Positions 1-6,090 of a stretch of DNA of 6,282 nucleotides are shown in pieces; positions within the stretch are counted from its first letter, which is position 1, and each line of letters opens with the position of its first letter. This DNA is from an uncultured Clostridia bacterium. GTDB lineage: Bacteria; Bacillota; Clostridia; Christensenellales; CAG-917. The DNA lies in the NCBI GenBank assembly GCA_937881285.1, contig CALGEU010000293.1, forward strand, positions 1 through 6,282, in the 5' to 3' direction. The notes under the pieces were generated by a model that had not been told where the DNA came from, did not search any database, and saw only the letters and a list, made by a program, of their open reading frames with translations. Both the position numbers and the translations under genes were made by a program.

Positions 1-10
1 GTGATGACTT

Positions 11-370
11 TTACTCGACTGTACCGTTTTTGCCTTCGTCGGTTTGATCGTCGACTTTTTTGTCGCAATCGCTTGCGCCGGAGCAGCAAGAGCAGTTGTT
101 GTCGCAGTTTGTGCTTTCGAGATTGAGATCGTCAATCCAGAAAATCTTGTCTTTGAGTGCAAGACTTACGATGTCGATGACGCAAAGCACCCAGCCGCCG
201 AAAATCATGAGCAATATTGCAAGCACGATTCCGAGTGCGCTGTTTTTGAGTGCGCTTTTTGCCAAACGGCAAAGGTTGGACGGGATGTCCCAAAGCAAGC
301 AAAGGATAATCTTGACGACTTTGTCAAGACCGTTGTACCAGTCAAGATACTTTTTTGCAAAATCTTCCAT
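11..370 (-). CDS. small membrane protein with cysteine-rich acidic tail, function unknown
   Basis: I do not recognise a family. The 119-residue product has a lysine-containing amphipathic N-terminus and a first hydrophobic stretch at about residues 19-34. A longer, clearly membrane-spanning segment lies at about 45-72 (it includes AILLMIFGGW), followed by a polar region with a tryptophan. The tail (about 86-119) is rich in Asp, Asn and Glu and carries Cys89, Cys93, Cys95, Cys96 and Cys102, which could bind metal or form disulfides. The start is well supported: on the minus strand an AGGAGA Shine-Dalgarno site (plus-strand 378-383) sits seven bases before the ATG, and a consensus promoter lies behind it. 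The TAA stop is at 11-13; no terminator is visible because the window ends. It diverges from fhs and may be co-controlled with it. That it is a real gene is likely; its job is unknown. Confidence 0.75.
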   Translation of the reverse strand: MEDFAKKYLDWYNGLDKVVKIILCLLWDIPSNLCRLAKSALKNSALGIVLAILLMIFGGWVLCVIDIVSLALKDKIFWIDDLNLESTNCDNNCSCCSGASDCDKKVDDQTDEGKNGTVE

Positions 371-404
371 TTTTATGTCTCCTGAACGTTTATTTCCGAA
401 AGGT

Positions 405-433
405 GTTATATCACTTTGTCAAAGATATGTCAA
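405..433 (-). promoter_or_regulatory. sigma-A type promoter of the small membrane protein gene
   Basis: Read on the minus strand, a perfect -35 TTGACA (plus-strand 428-433) is followed after exactly 17 bases by TATAAC (405-410), and TGA directly precedes this hexamer, giving an extended -10. Transcription would start near 398, about 28 bases before the start codon. The -35 is separated by only seven bases from the -35 of the divergent fhs promoter. This is a motif reading, not measured activity. Confidence 0.75.
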
Positions 434-468
434 GTTGTTGTTGAATGATACCGTCAATCGTGATATAA
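406..468. repeat. 9-bp inverted repeat joining the two divergent -10 elements
   Basis: TTATATCAC (406-414) is the exact reverse complement of GTGATATAA (460-468). Each arm contains the extended -10 of one of the two divergent promoters plus one extra matching base, so the intergenic region is close to mirror-symmetric around the pair of -35 boxes. The symmetry may come simply from two good promoters facing apart, but it could also be a shared operator. Confidence 0.6.
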
Positions 469-469
469 T
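441..469 (+). promoter_or_regulatory. sigma-A type promoter of fhs-malQ
   Basis: TTGAAT (441-446) is followed after 17 bases by a perfect TATAAT (464-469), with TGA at 461-463 forming an extended -10. Transcription should start around 476, giving a leader of about 46 bases. That is too short for a folate riboswitch, and none is visible. The leader carries a short alternating GCGCGCGCG run at 487-495. Confidence 0.78.
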
Positions 470-521
470 TTATACATTATATAATTGCGCGCGCGTGAAA
501 ATGCGTGGCAGGGAGTCAACG

Positions 522-2192
522 ATGAAAAGCGACATCGAAATCTGTCAGGAGACGAATTTGCGACCGATAACCGAGATTGCAAAATCAATCGGCATCGACG
601 AAGAATACCTTGAAGCATACGGAAAGTACAAGGCGAAAATCGATTATTTTCGTCTTGCAAACGGCAATGGTAAGGACGGAAAACTCATTCTCGTCACGGC
701 AATCACGCCGACGCCTGCAGGCGAAGGAAAAACCACGACGACCGTAGGACTTGCCGACGGACTTAAACGTATAGGCAAAAACGCAGTCGTTGCGCTGAGA
801 GAACCGTCGCTCGGCCCTGTTTTCGGCATAAAAGGCGGAGCGGCAGGCGGCGGATACGCACAGGTCGTTCCTATGGAAGACATCAATCTTCATTTCACGG
901 GGGACTTCCATGCGATAGGCGCGGCAAACAATCTTCTCGCCGCATTGCTAGACAATCATATCCAGCAAGGCAACGCTCTTTGCATAGACCCGAGAAAAAT
1001 AACGTGGAAAAGATGCGTCGATATGAACGACAGACAACTGCGTTTCATTGTTGACGGATTGGGCGGAAAAGCCAACGGAACGCCGAGAGAAGACGGCTTT
1101 GACATTACCGTCGCAAGCGAGATTATGGCGGTGCTGTGTCTTGCGTCGTCGATTGCGGATTTGAAAGACAGGCTTTCAAAAATCATCGTCGGATACACCT
1201 ATGACGACAGACCCGTCACGGCAGGCGACCTTAAAGCGCAAGGCGCAATGACGGCACTTTTGAAAGACGCTATAAAGCCTAATTTGGTGCAGACTCTCGA
1301 AGGTACGCCCGCACTTGTTCACGGCGGTCCGTTTGCAAACATTGCGCACGGCTGCAATAGCGTGATTGCAACCAAAACGGCACTTTATCTTGGCGATTAC
1401 GTGGTTACAGAAGCGGGTTTCGGCGCAGATCTCGGAGCGGAGAAGTTTCTGGACATCAAATGCAGAAAGGCAAATATAAAGCCGAATGCCGTAGTTGTAG
1501 TCGCGACTGTGCGTGCTCTCAAGATGCACGGCGGAGCGGATAAAAAGGACTTGAAAACGGAAAACGTATCCGCATTGAAAGAAGGTATGCCGAATTTGCT
1601 CCGACACGTGGACAATATAATGAACGTATACAAACTTCCTTGCGTCGTTGCAATCAATCGTTTTGAAAGCGACACCGACGAAGAAGTGAAGACGATAGAA
1701 CTCGCGTGCAGGGAGCACGGCGTCAGCGCGGTTGAATGCACTGCTTTCGCAGACGGCGGAAAAGGCGCGGAAAGTCTTGCAAGAAAGGTCGTCGAACTTT
1801 GCGACGAAGACAATTCGCATTTTCAATACGCATACGACGATTCGGATTCCATTCTTCAAAAAATCGAAAAAGTCGTTCGCAAGGTATACGGCGGAGACGG
1901 CGTGAGCGTAACGCCGCAGGCGCAAAAACAAATCGACGCACTTGAAGAACTCGGTTTCTCGTCGCTTCCCGTGTGTATCGCAAAGACGCAATACAGTTTT
2001 TCCGACGACCCGAGCAAACTCTGCGCACCGAGCGGTTTCACCGTCTGCGTGAAAAACGTAAAAGTTAGTGCGGGAGCAGGCTTTATCGTGGTGCTTACGG
2101 GAGACGTTATGACGATGCCGGGGCTTCCCAAAGTGCCTGCCGCAGAAAAAATCGACGTCACAGACGACGGCAGAATAATCGGACTTTTCTGA
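522..2192 (+). CDS. fhs: formate--tetrahydrofolate ligase
   Basis: This cytoplasmic enzyme makes 10-formyltetrahydrofolate from formate, ATP and tetrahydrofolate, feeding purine, fMet-tRNA and one-carbon metabolism and, in acetogens, the methyl branch of the Wood-Ljungdahl pathway. The 556-residue length is the usual family size. Visible are the nucleotide-binding loop TPAGEGKTT at residues 64-72, REPSLGP at 93-99, the family signature GIKGGAAGGGY at 102-112, VHGGPFANIAHG at 266-277, the second signature VATVRALKMHGG at 327-338, and the typical C-terminal GDVMTMPGLPKVP ending in GLF. I chose ATG 522 because GGGAG (511-515) lies six bases upstream and family members begin at this point. The reading frame stays open back to 60, but that part runs through the promoter and opposite another gene. 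No folD or other folate gene is beside it; malQ follows in the same operon. Confidence 0.97.
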   Translation: MKSDIEICQETNLRPITEIAKSIGIDEEYLEAYGKYKAKIDYFRLANGNGKDGKLILVTAITPTPAGEGKTTTTVGLADGLKRIGKNAVVALREPSLGPVFGIKGGAAGGGYAQVVPMEDINLHFTGDFHAIGAANNLLAALLDNHIQQGNALCIDPRKITWKRCVDMNDRQLRFIVDGLGGKANGTPREDGFDITVASEIMAVLCLASSIADLKDRLSKIIVGYTYDDRPVTAGDLKAQGAMTALLKDAIKPNLVQTLEGTPALVHGGPFANIAHGCNSVIATKTALYLGDYVVTEAGFGADLGAEKFLDIKCRKANIKPNAVVVVATVRALKMHGGADKKDLKTENVSALKEGMPNLLRHVDNIMNVYKLPCVVAINRFESDTDEEVKTIELACREHGVSAVECTAFADGGKGAESLARKVVELCDEDNSHFQYAYDDSDSILQKIEKVVRKVYGGDGVSVTPQAQKQIDALEELGFSSLPVCIAKTQYSFSDDPSKLCAPSGFTVCVKNVKVSAGAGFIVVLTGDVMTMPGLPKVPAAEKIDVTDDGRIIGLF

Positions 2193-2207
2193 TAAAAAAT
2201 ATAGGAT

Positions 2208-3692
2208 ATGAAATCAACGCAAGCAAAATTCGGTTTCAAGCACAAGAGCGGAATACTCATGGCGGTTTCGTCGCTCCCGGGCAGATACGGCATCGGGTCT
2301 GTCAGCGCACCCGCTTTTAAGTTTATAGACTTTTTGAAAGAGTGCAAACAACGCGTATGGCAGGTGCTTCCGCTCAATCCGACCGCATACGGAGATTCTC
2401 CATATCAATCGCCGTGTTCGTTTGCGGGCAATCCGTATTTTATCGACCTTGACGCACTAAAAAACGAATCTCTTCTTTGCGAAGAAGATTTGAAAGGAGC
2501 AATCGACAACGGAGACAGAGTCGATTACGGCAAACTGTTCGAGACGAGAATTCCGCTTTTGAAAAAGGCGTACGCCAAGTTTTCGTCGACTCCGAAATAT
2601 ACGAGATTTGCCGAAAAGAACGCAGACTGGCTTGACGACTACGCTCTTTTTATGACGCTCAAAGAAAAGAACGACTACAAAGCGTGGACGGAATGGAAAG
2701 ATATGCGCGAGTATGCGTTTGCAAAAGCGCACGAAAGAGAGTTTGTACAAGAATGCGGATTTTGGAAATTCGTTCAATTCGAGTTTTTCTCGCAGTGGAA
2801 GAAAGTGCGCGAATACGCAAAGAAAAACGGAATTTCAATCGTCGGAGATATGCCCATTTACGTCGCATGCGACAGCGTGGAAGTGTGGAGAGACCCGAGC
2901 GAGTTTCTGCTTGACGAAAATCTCGTGCCGACAGTCGTTGCAGGTTGTCCGCCCGATGCGTTTTCTGATGACGGACAGTTGTGGGGCAATCCTATATACG
3001 ATTGGAAAAAGATGAAAGAAAACGGCTATCGTTGGTGGGTGGAGCGTGCAAAGCACGTTTTTGAACTTTACGATATAGTGAGAATAGACCATTTTCGCGG
3101 ATTTGCGGGGTACTACGTCATACCGTACGGAGACGAGACCGCAAAAAACGGACATTGGGAAACGGGCGTCGGATACGAACTTTTTGCGGAGATTGAAAAG
3201 GCAGTTCCCAAAGCAAAAATCATTGCGGAAGACTTGGGACACATCACCGACGACGTGCGCGAGTTGCTTGAAAAAACAGGCTATCCCGGCATGAAAGTGT
3301 TGCAATTTGCCTTCAACGACAAGAAAAACGAATATCTGCCGCGCAACTACAAGACGGACAACTGCGTGGTGTATACGGGCACTCACGACAGCGCGCCGAC
3401 AAAAGCGTGGTTTTCGGATATGACCGACGTTGAGAAAAAGGCTTTTGAAAGGGAATGCCCCGTGCGATTCGGACAATCTCCCACCGCCGCGCTCGTTGCG
3501 TTTGCCATGAACTCACCTGCGAATCTTGCGGTTATACCGCTGCAGGATTATATGGAACTCGGTGCGGAAGCAAGAATGAACATGCCGTCAACCGCACAAG
3601 GCAATTGGACTTGGCGTGCGTCGGGAAGATTTGCAACGACTGCGCTTAAAAACAAAATTACGACAATCACCGAAAATTCGGACAGGGCGTAA
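2208..3692 (+). CDS. malQ: 4-alpha-glucanotransferase (GH77, amylomaltase)
   Basis: MalQ is a cytoplasmic enzyme that transfers alpha-1,4-glucan segments between maltodextrins, releasing glucose, in maltose and glycogen turnover. The 494-residue product matches the short bacterial/plant disproportionating type rather than the roughly 690-residue enterobacterial one. Motifs in order: SGIL...SSLPGRYGIG (14-30), DSPYQSP (63-69), GDMPIYVA (213-220), the loop PPDAFSDDGQLWGNP (248-262), VRIDHFRGF with presumed nucleophile Asp294, IIAEDLG with acid/base Glu341, and GTHD with the third carboxylate Asp394. The C-terminal block IPLQDYMELGAEARMNMP is intact. After GTHD the sequence is SAP, where many relatives have NDT or similar. 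It begins 15 bases after fhs. ATG 2208 is the only possible start (an in-frame TAG lies at 2202-2204), yet the sole Shine-Dalgarno-like AGGA (2203-2206) is one base away, so initiation may depend on coupling to fhs. Confidence 0.96.
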   Translation: MKSTQAKFGFKHKSGILMAVSSLPGRYGIGSVSAPAFKFIDFLKECKQRVWQVLPLNPTAYGDSPYQSPCSFAGNPYFIDLDALKNESLLCEEDLKGAIDNGDRVDYGKLFETRIPLLKKAYAKFSSTPKYTRFAEKNADWLDDYALFMTLKEKNDYKAWTEWKDMREYAFAKAHEREFVQECGFWKFVQFEFFSQWKKVREYAKKNGISIVGDMPIYVACDSVEVWRDPSEFLLDENLVPTVVAGCPPDAFSDDGQLWGNPIYDWKKMKENGYRWWVERAKHVFELYDIVRIDHFRGFAGYYVIPYGDETAKNGHWETGVGYELFAEIEKAVPKAKIIAEDLGHITDDVRELLEKTGYPGMKVLQFAFNDKKNEYLPRNYKTDNCVVYTGTHDSAPTKAWFSDMTDVEKKAFERECPVRFGQSPTAALVAFAMNSPANLAVIPLQDYMELGAEARMNMPSTAQGNWTWRASGRFATTALKNKITTITENSDRA

Positions 3693-3696
3693 ACGA

Positions 3697-3711
3697 AATC
3701 GTTTGATGAGA
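3697..3711 (+). repeat. 15-base intergenic repeat, copy 1
   Basis: The sequence AATCGTTTGATGAGA lies just after the malQ stop codon and matches 5143-5157 in 14 of 15 positions (A versus G at position 10). Here its CGTTT can also pair with AAACG at 3691-3695 around an AAAT loop. Its function is unknown, and chance similarity is possible. Confidence 0.4.
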
Positions 3712-3724
3712 AAGAGATATATTT

Positions 3725-3764
3725 TGACGAAGACCGCAAGTTTGTTGCGGTTTTCGTCATTTTT
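3725..3764 (+). terminator. intrinsic terminator after malQ
   Basis: A 15-bp stem pairs 3725-3739 with 3745-3759. All pairs are Watson-Crick except one G-T wobble, the loop is five bases (GTTTG), and TTTTT follows at 3760-3764. It lies 33 bases after the malQ stop and should end the fhs-malQ transcript, separating it from dapB. Confidence 0.92.
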
Positions 3765-3799
3765 ATAGTTAAAATCAAAATATAAGCATAACTTTTTAT

Positions 3800-4531
3800 A
3801 TGAACGTGATTTTGTGCGGAGCGGCAGGCAGAATGGGGCGCGAAATGTGTGCGCTTATTAAAAACAGAGACGATATGAACATCGTTGCGGCGGTGGATAA
3901 AATACCGTGCGAAGAAGAACATTTTTATAAACGTATAGTTGATGTCAAAGAAAGCGCGGACGTCATTCTTGATTTTTCTCATCACAGTGCAATACGGCAA
4001 ATAGCGAAATATGCAACGGACAGGAAAATTCCGCTTGTCGTTGCAACAACAGGACATACCGAAGAAGAGATTGAAATCATTCGCGGCGTTGCGGAAAAAA
4101 TCCCCGTGTTTTTTGCAAGCAATATGTCGCTCGGATTGTTGTTGACTTGTGAATTCTCGCAAAGACTCGCAAAGGTTTTTCCGTGTGCTGACGTTGAGAT
4201 AATCGAGACGCATCATTTCAACAAGGCGGACGTTCCCAGCGGCAGTGCGCTCACGATTGCAAAAGCGATAAAGTCGGCGCGTGGCGGCGGAGAAATCGTC
4301 GTCGGGAGACGTGCGCAAGACGTACGCGAGAAAGGACAGATTTGCATAAGTTCTCTTCGTCTCGGCGGCGTGTTCGGCACGCACGAAGTCATCTTTGACG
4401 ACGGCAACGAAAGCGTTTCGATAAAGCACGTCGCACATTCGAGAGAGTTGTACGCATGCGGCGCAGAACGCGCAATTCGATTTATAGTTTTGCAAAAAGC
4501 AGGGTTGTACGGTGTAAAAGATATTGTTTAA
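3800..4531 (+). CDS. dapB: 4-hydroxy-tetrahydrodipicolinate reductase
   Basis: DapB reduces the product of DapA with NAD(P)H to tetrahydrodipicolinate, on the way to diaminopimelate for peptidoglycan and to lysine. The 243 residues are at the short end for the family. The N-terminal Rossmann motif GAAGRMG is at residues 7-13, and Asp33-Lys34 lies where the cofactor ribose or phosphate is read. DFSHH is at 58-62, ATTGH at 82-86 and ASNMSLG at 106-112. The catalytic block ETHHFNKADVPSGSAL is at 136-151, with His138 and Lys142 matching E. coli His159 and Lys163. The expected C-terminal region (HVAHSRELYACGA) is present. The start is set by the Rossmann fold beginning straight after the Met. No Shine-Dalgarno site is visible; the 30 bases upstream are AT-rich. 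I could not identify a convincing promoter in the 35 bases between the terminator and the ATG. No dapA or asd is adjacent. Confidence 0.95.
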   Translation: MNVILCGAAGRMGREMCALIKNRDDMNIVAAVDKIPCEEEHFYKRIVDVKESADVILDFSHHSAIRQIAKYATDRKIPLVVATTGHTEEEIEIIRGVAEKIPVFFASNMSLGLLLTCEFSQRLAKVFPCADVEIIETHHFNKADVPSGSALTIAKAIKSARGGGEIVVGRRAQDVREKGQICISSLRLGGVFGTHEVIFDDGNESVSIKHVAHSRELYACGAERAIRFIVLQKAGLYGVKDIV

Positions 4532-4538
4532 CTGTCGT

Positions 4539-4568
4539 TTGTGTCATTTTAAATTTTTTGCGTATAAA
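4539..4568 (+). promoter_or_regulatory. weak candidate promoter before the lipoprotein gene
   Basis: TTGTGT (4539-4544) and TATAAA (4563-4568) are separated by 18 bases, between the dapB stop and the lipoprotein start. The -35 matches only three of six consensus positions. No terminator is visible between the two genes, so read-through from dapB is an equally good explanation. Confidence 0.35.
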
Positions 4569-4595
4569 ACGTAAAGCGTGAGATATGCTAACGAT

Positions 4596-5084
4596 ATGAA
4601 AAACGAAAAAAGATATTTGTTTGTTTCGGTGTCGTTGCTCACGGTGTTGTTTTTGGTGCTCGTTGGATGCATATACGCAAATGCGTATGCGAAAAACGAG
4701 TCGGCAAAAGGCATTGAAAGCGAAGATAAAAACGTGTGCGATGCAGGGAGCGTCTTCGATATGATTACGCCCGAAGTCATCGCGTTTTACGAAAACGAAA
4801 TCGCGGGCGAAAAGGTGCTTTCAAACAAGACCGACGCACAACTTGCAAGCATTGCGAAGAGATACGATATCAGCGTAGCAAAGGCAAAGGGCGTTATCGT
4901 CACTTACGATTTTGCAAACAGAACGGGCGGCGGAATCGACTTTCCGAGCATAGCGAAAATGAGCGAAATGAAGATGCTTGCTTTCGTCAAAGACAGGGCG
5001 GAAATTTATACGGCGGACTTTACGAAAGAGCAAAAAGAAGAATTGAAACAAAAGGCGATGGACGCTTTGGGATTCAAATTCTGA
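4596..5084 (+). CDS. small predicted lipoprotein or secreted protein, function unknown
   Basis: I do not recognise a family. From ATG 4596 the product has 162 residues with a classic export signal: a charged n-region (KNEKR), a hydrophobic core at about residues 7-23, then LVGC with Cys25 fitting a lipobox, which would anchor the protein to the outer face of the membrane. Signal peptidase I cleavage after ANA or AYA (28-32) is the alternative. The mature part is charged and mostly helical in appearance, with KRYDISVAKAK and TGGG in the middle and a lysine/glutamate-rich helix near the end (KEQKEELKQK). The frame also permits GTG 4578, six codons earlier, but no Shine-Dalgarno site precedes it; a weak GTGAG (4578-4582) lies 13 bases before the ATG. 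It sits 64 bases after dapB and is closed by its own terminator. That it is expressed and exported is inference from the signal peptide. Confidence 0.75.
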   Translation: MKNEKRYLFVSVSLLTVLFLVLVGCIYANAYAKNESAKGIESEDKNVCDAGSVFDMITPEVIAFYENEIAGEKVLSNKTDAQLASIAKRYDISVAKAKGVIVTYDFANRTGGGIDFPSIAKMSEMKMLAFVKDRAEIYTADFTKEQKEELKQKAMDALGFKF

Positions 5085-5096
5085 AACGGCAACGGC

Positions 5097-5127
5097 AGCG
5101 GGCGCAAATGCGTCCGTTTTTATTTTT
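5097..5127 (+). terminator. intrinsic terminator after the lipoprotein gene
   Basis: CGGGCGC (5099-5105) pairs with GCGTCCG (5110-5116) over an AAAT loop, with one G-T wobble. Two more weak pairs extend the base to 5097 and 5118. The run TTTTTATTTTT (5117-5127) follows directly. It begins 13 bases after the stop codon. Confidence 0.82.
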
Positions 5128-5142
5128 GCGAGACATATAGAT

Positions 5143-5157
5143 AATCGTTTGGTGAGA
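5143..5157 (+). repeat. 15-base intergenic repeat, copy 2
   Basis: AATCGTTTGGTGAGA matches the copy at 3697-3711 except at position 10. The first part also serves as the left arm of the inverted repeat at 5144-5174. A shorter related string, TCGTTTGTG, occurs after the dapB stop at 4535-4543. Confidence 0.4.
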
Positions 5158-5174
5158 TTTTCGGTTCAAACGAT
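5144..5174. repeat. 8-bp inverted repeat upstream of the transketolase promoter
   Basis: ATCGTTTG (5144-5151) and CAAACGAT (5167-5174) are perfect reverse complements separated by 15 bases. No T-run follows on either strand, so it is not a terminator. It lies 36 bases upstream of the -35 box and could be a regulator binding site or a chance hairpin. Confidence 0.5.
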
Positions 5175-5209
5175 ATAAAATTATCGCATAAAAAGCATGC
5201 GCGTTGCAC

Positions 5210-5238
5210 TTGAAAAGATAATCTTATGATGATATACT
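5210..5238 (+). promoter_or_regulatory. sigma-A type promoter of the transketolase genes
   Basis: TTGAAA (5210-5215) is followed after exactly 17 bases by TATACT (5233-5238), preceded by TGA (5230-5232) as an extended -10. Transcription would start near 5245, about 24 bases before the ATG. A second TATACT lies at 5242-5247 without a good -35. The spacer contains the palindrome AAGATAATCTT (5215-5225), which could be an operator. Confidence 0.78.
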
Positions 5239-5268
5239 GAATATACTAAAAATAATACGGGAGTGGTT

Positions 5269-6090
5269 ATGGAAACTTCACAATTTGAGTTTTTGACCGC
5301 AAAGGCAAGGCAACTTCGCGACGACGCTATCGAAACCATCGGCAGATTCGGTGTGGGACATATCGGCGGAACGATGTCTGTCATGGACGCTTTGACTGTC
5401 ATTTATTATGCCAAAGCCAACGTCGACCCCGAAAATCCGCAGAAAGCGGACAGGGACAGAGTGATTATGTCAAAGGGACACGCCGGCCCTGCAATGTACG
5501 TAGTGCTTGCAGACAAAGGATATTTCCCCAAAGAGTGGCTCTACACACTCAACGCACCCGGCACGAGACTTCCGTCTCACTGCGACATGACCAAGACTCC
5601 CGGCATCGATATGACGGCAGGTTCACTCGGTCAAGGATTGTCGGCAGGCGTCGGAATGGCACTTGCGGCGAAACTCGACAAGAATCCTGCGACGATATAC
5701 TGTTTCATCGGAGACGGCGAATCGCAGGAAGGTCAGATTTGGGAAGCGAGTATGTTTGCCGGCTCGCACGCTCTTGACAATCTCATCGTGCTTCTCGACT
5801 ACAACAAAATGCAACTTGACGGCGCGGTGCACGACATCAACGATATCGCACCCGCAAAAGACAAGTGGGAAGCGTTCGGTTTCTTCGTGCAGGATATAGA
5901 CGGACACGATATAGTGGCAATATCCGACGCGATCGACAACGCAAAGGCACAAAAAGGCAAGCCGAGCATGATTATTCTCAACACGATAAAGGGCAAAGGC
6001 GCGTCTTTTGCTGAAAGTGTGGCTAACTGCCACAGCATGAGCATATCCGAAGATATGTGGAGAAAAGAAACGGGAAGGTATCAGGCATGA
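5269..6090 (+). CDS. transketolase, N-terminal (thiamine diphosphate-binding) subunit
   Basis: This is the pyrophosphate-binding half of a two-gene transketolase, which moves two-carbon ketol units between sugar phosphates in the non-oxidative pentose phosphate pathway. The product has 273 residues, normal for the split form. Seen in order: GHIGG (30-34), SKGHAGPAMY (68-77), GSLGQGLS (118-125), and the thiamine diphosphate/Mg motif GDGESQEGQIWEA (148-160) completed by Asn179 in LLDYNK. DGHD follows at 211-214 and IKGKG at 240-244. Near the end it reads NCHSMS, where many split transketolases have a WHG-type string; this may mark a sub-family. ATG 5269 is chosen because GGGAG (5259-5263) lies five bases upstream; the in-frame GTG at 5263 overlaps that site. 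The stop overlaps the start of the partner subunit. Split transketolases also occur in specialised sugar pathways, so the exact substrate is not proven. Confidence 0.95.
   Translation: METSQFEFLTAKARQLRDDAIETIGRFGVGHIGGTMSVMDALTVIYYAKANVDPENPQKADRDRVIMSKGHAGPAMYVVLADKGYFPKEWLYTLNAPGTRLPSHCDMTKTPGIDMTAGSLGQGLSAGVGMALAAKLDKNPATIYCFIGDGESQEGQIWEASMFAGSHALDNLIVLLDYNKMQLDGAVHDINDIAPAKDKWEAFGFFVQDIDGHDIVAISDAIDNAKAQKGKPSMIILNTIKGKGASFAESVANCHSMSISEDMWRKETGRYQA

Noticed and set aside
486..497. Alternating TGCGCGCGCGTG run that could adopt Z-DNA.
   Set aside because: It is only 12 bases long and nothing else supports a function.
60..521. The fhs reading frame stays open 154 codons upstream of the chosen start.
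   Set aside because: This part lacks any family similarity, runs through the fhs promoter and opposite a better-supported minus-strand gene, and ATG 522 has a good ribosome binding site and matches the family N-terminus.
470..521. Possible folate riboswitch in the fhs leader.
   Set aside because: Only about 46 bases lie between the predicted start of transcription and the ATG, and no conserved structured motif is visible.
1176..1991. A 271-codon minus-strand open frame inside fhs.
   Set aside because: It is wholly antisense to a well-conserved gene, with unnatural composition and no supporting start signals.
3548..4495. A 315-codon open frame on the minus strand across the end of malQ, the terminator and most of dapB.
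   Set aside because: Its translation is rich in Cys, Arg and Phe with no recognisable motif, and it lies antisense to two clearly real genes and a terminator; it is a by-product of their codon use.
4578..4595. Upstream GTG start for the lipoprotein gene.
   Set aside because: It would add six residues before the charged n-region, has no ribosome binding site, and the ATG at 4596 gives a typical signal peptide.
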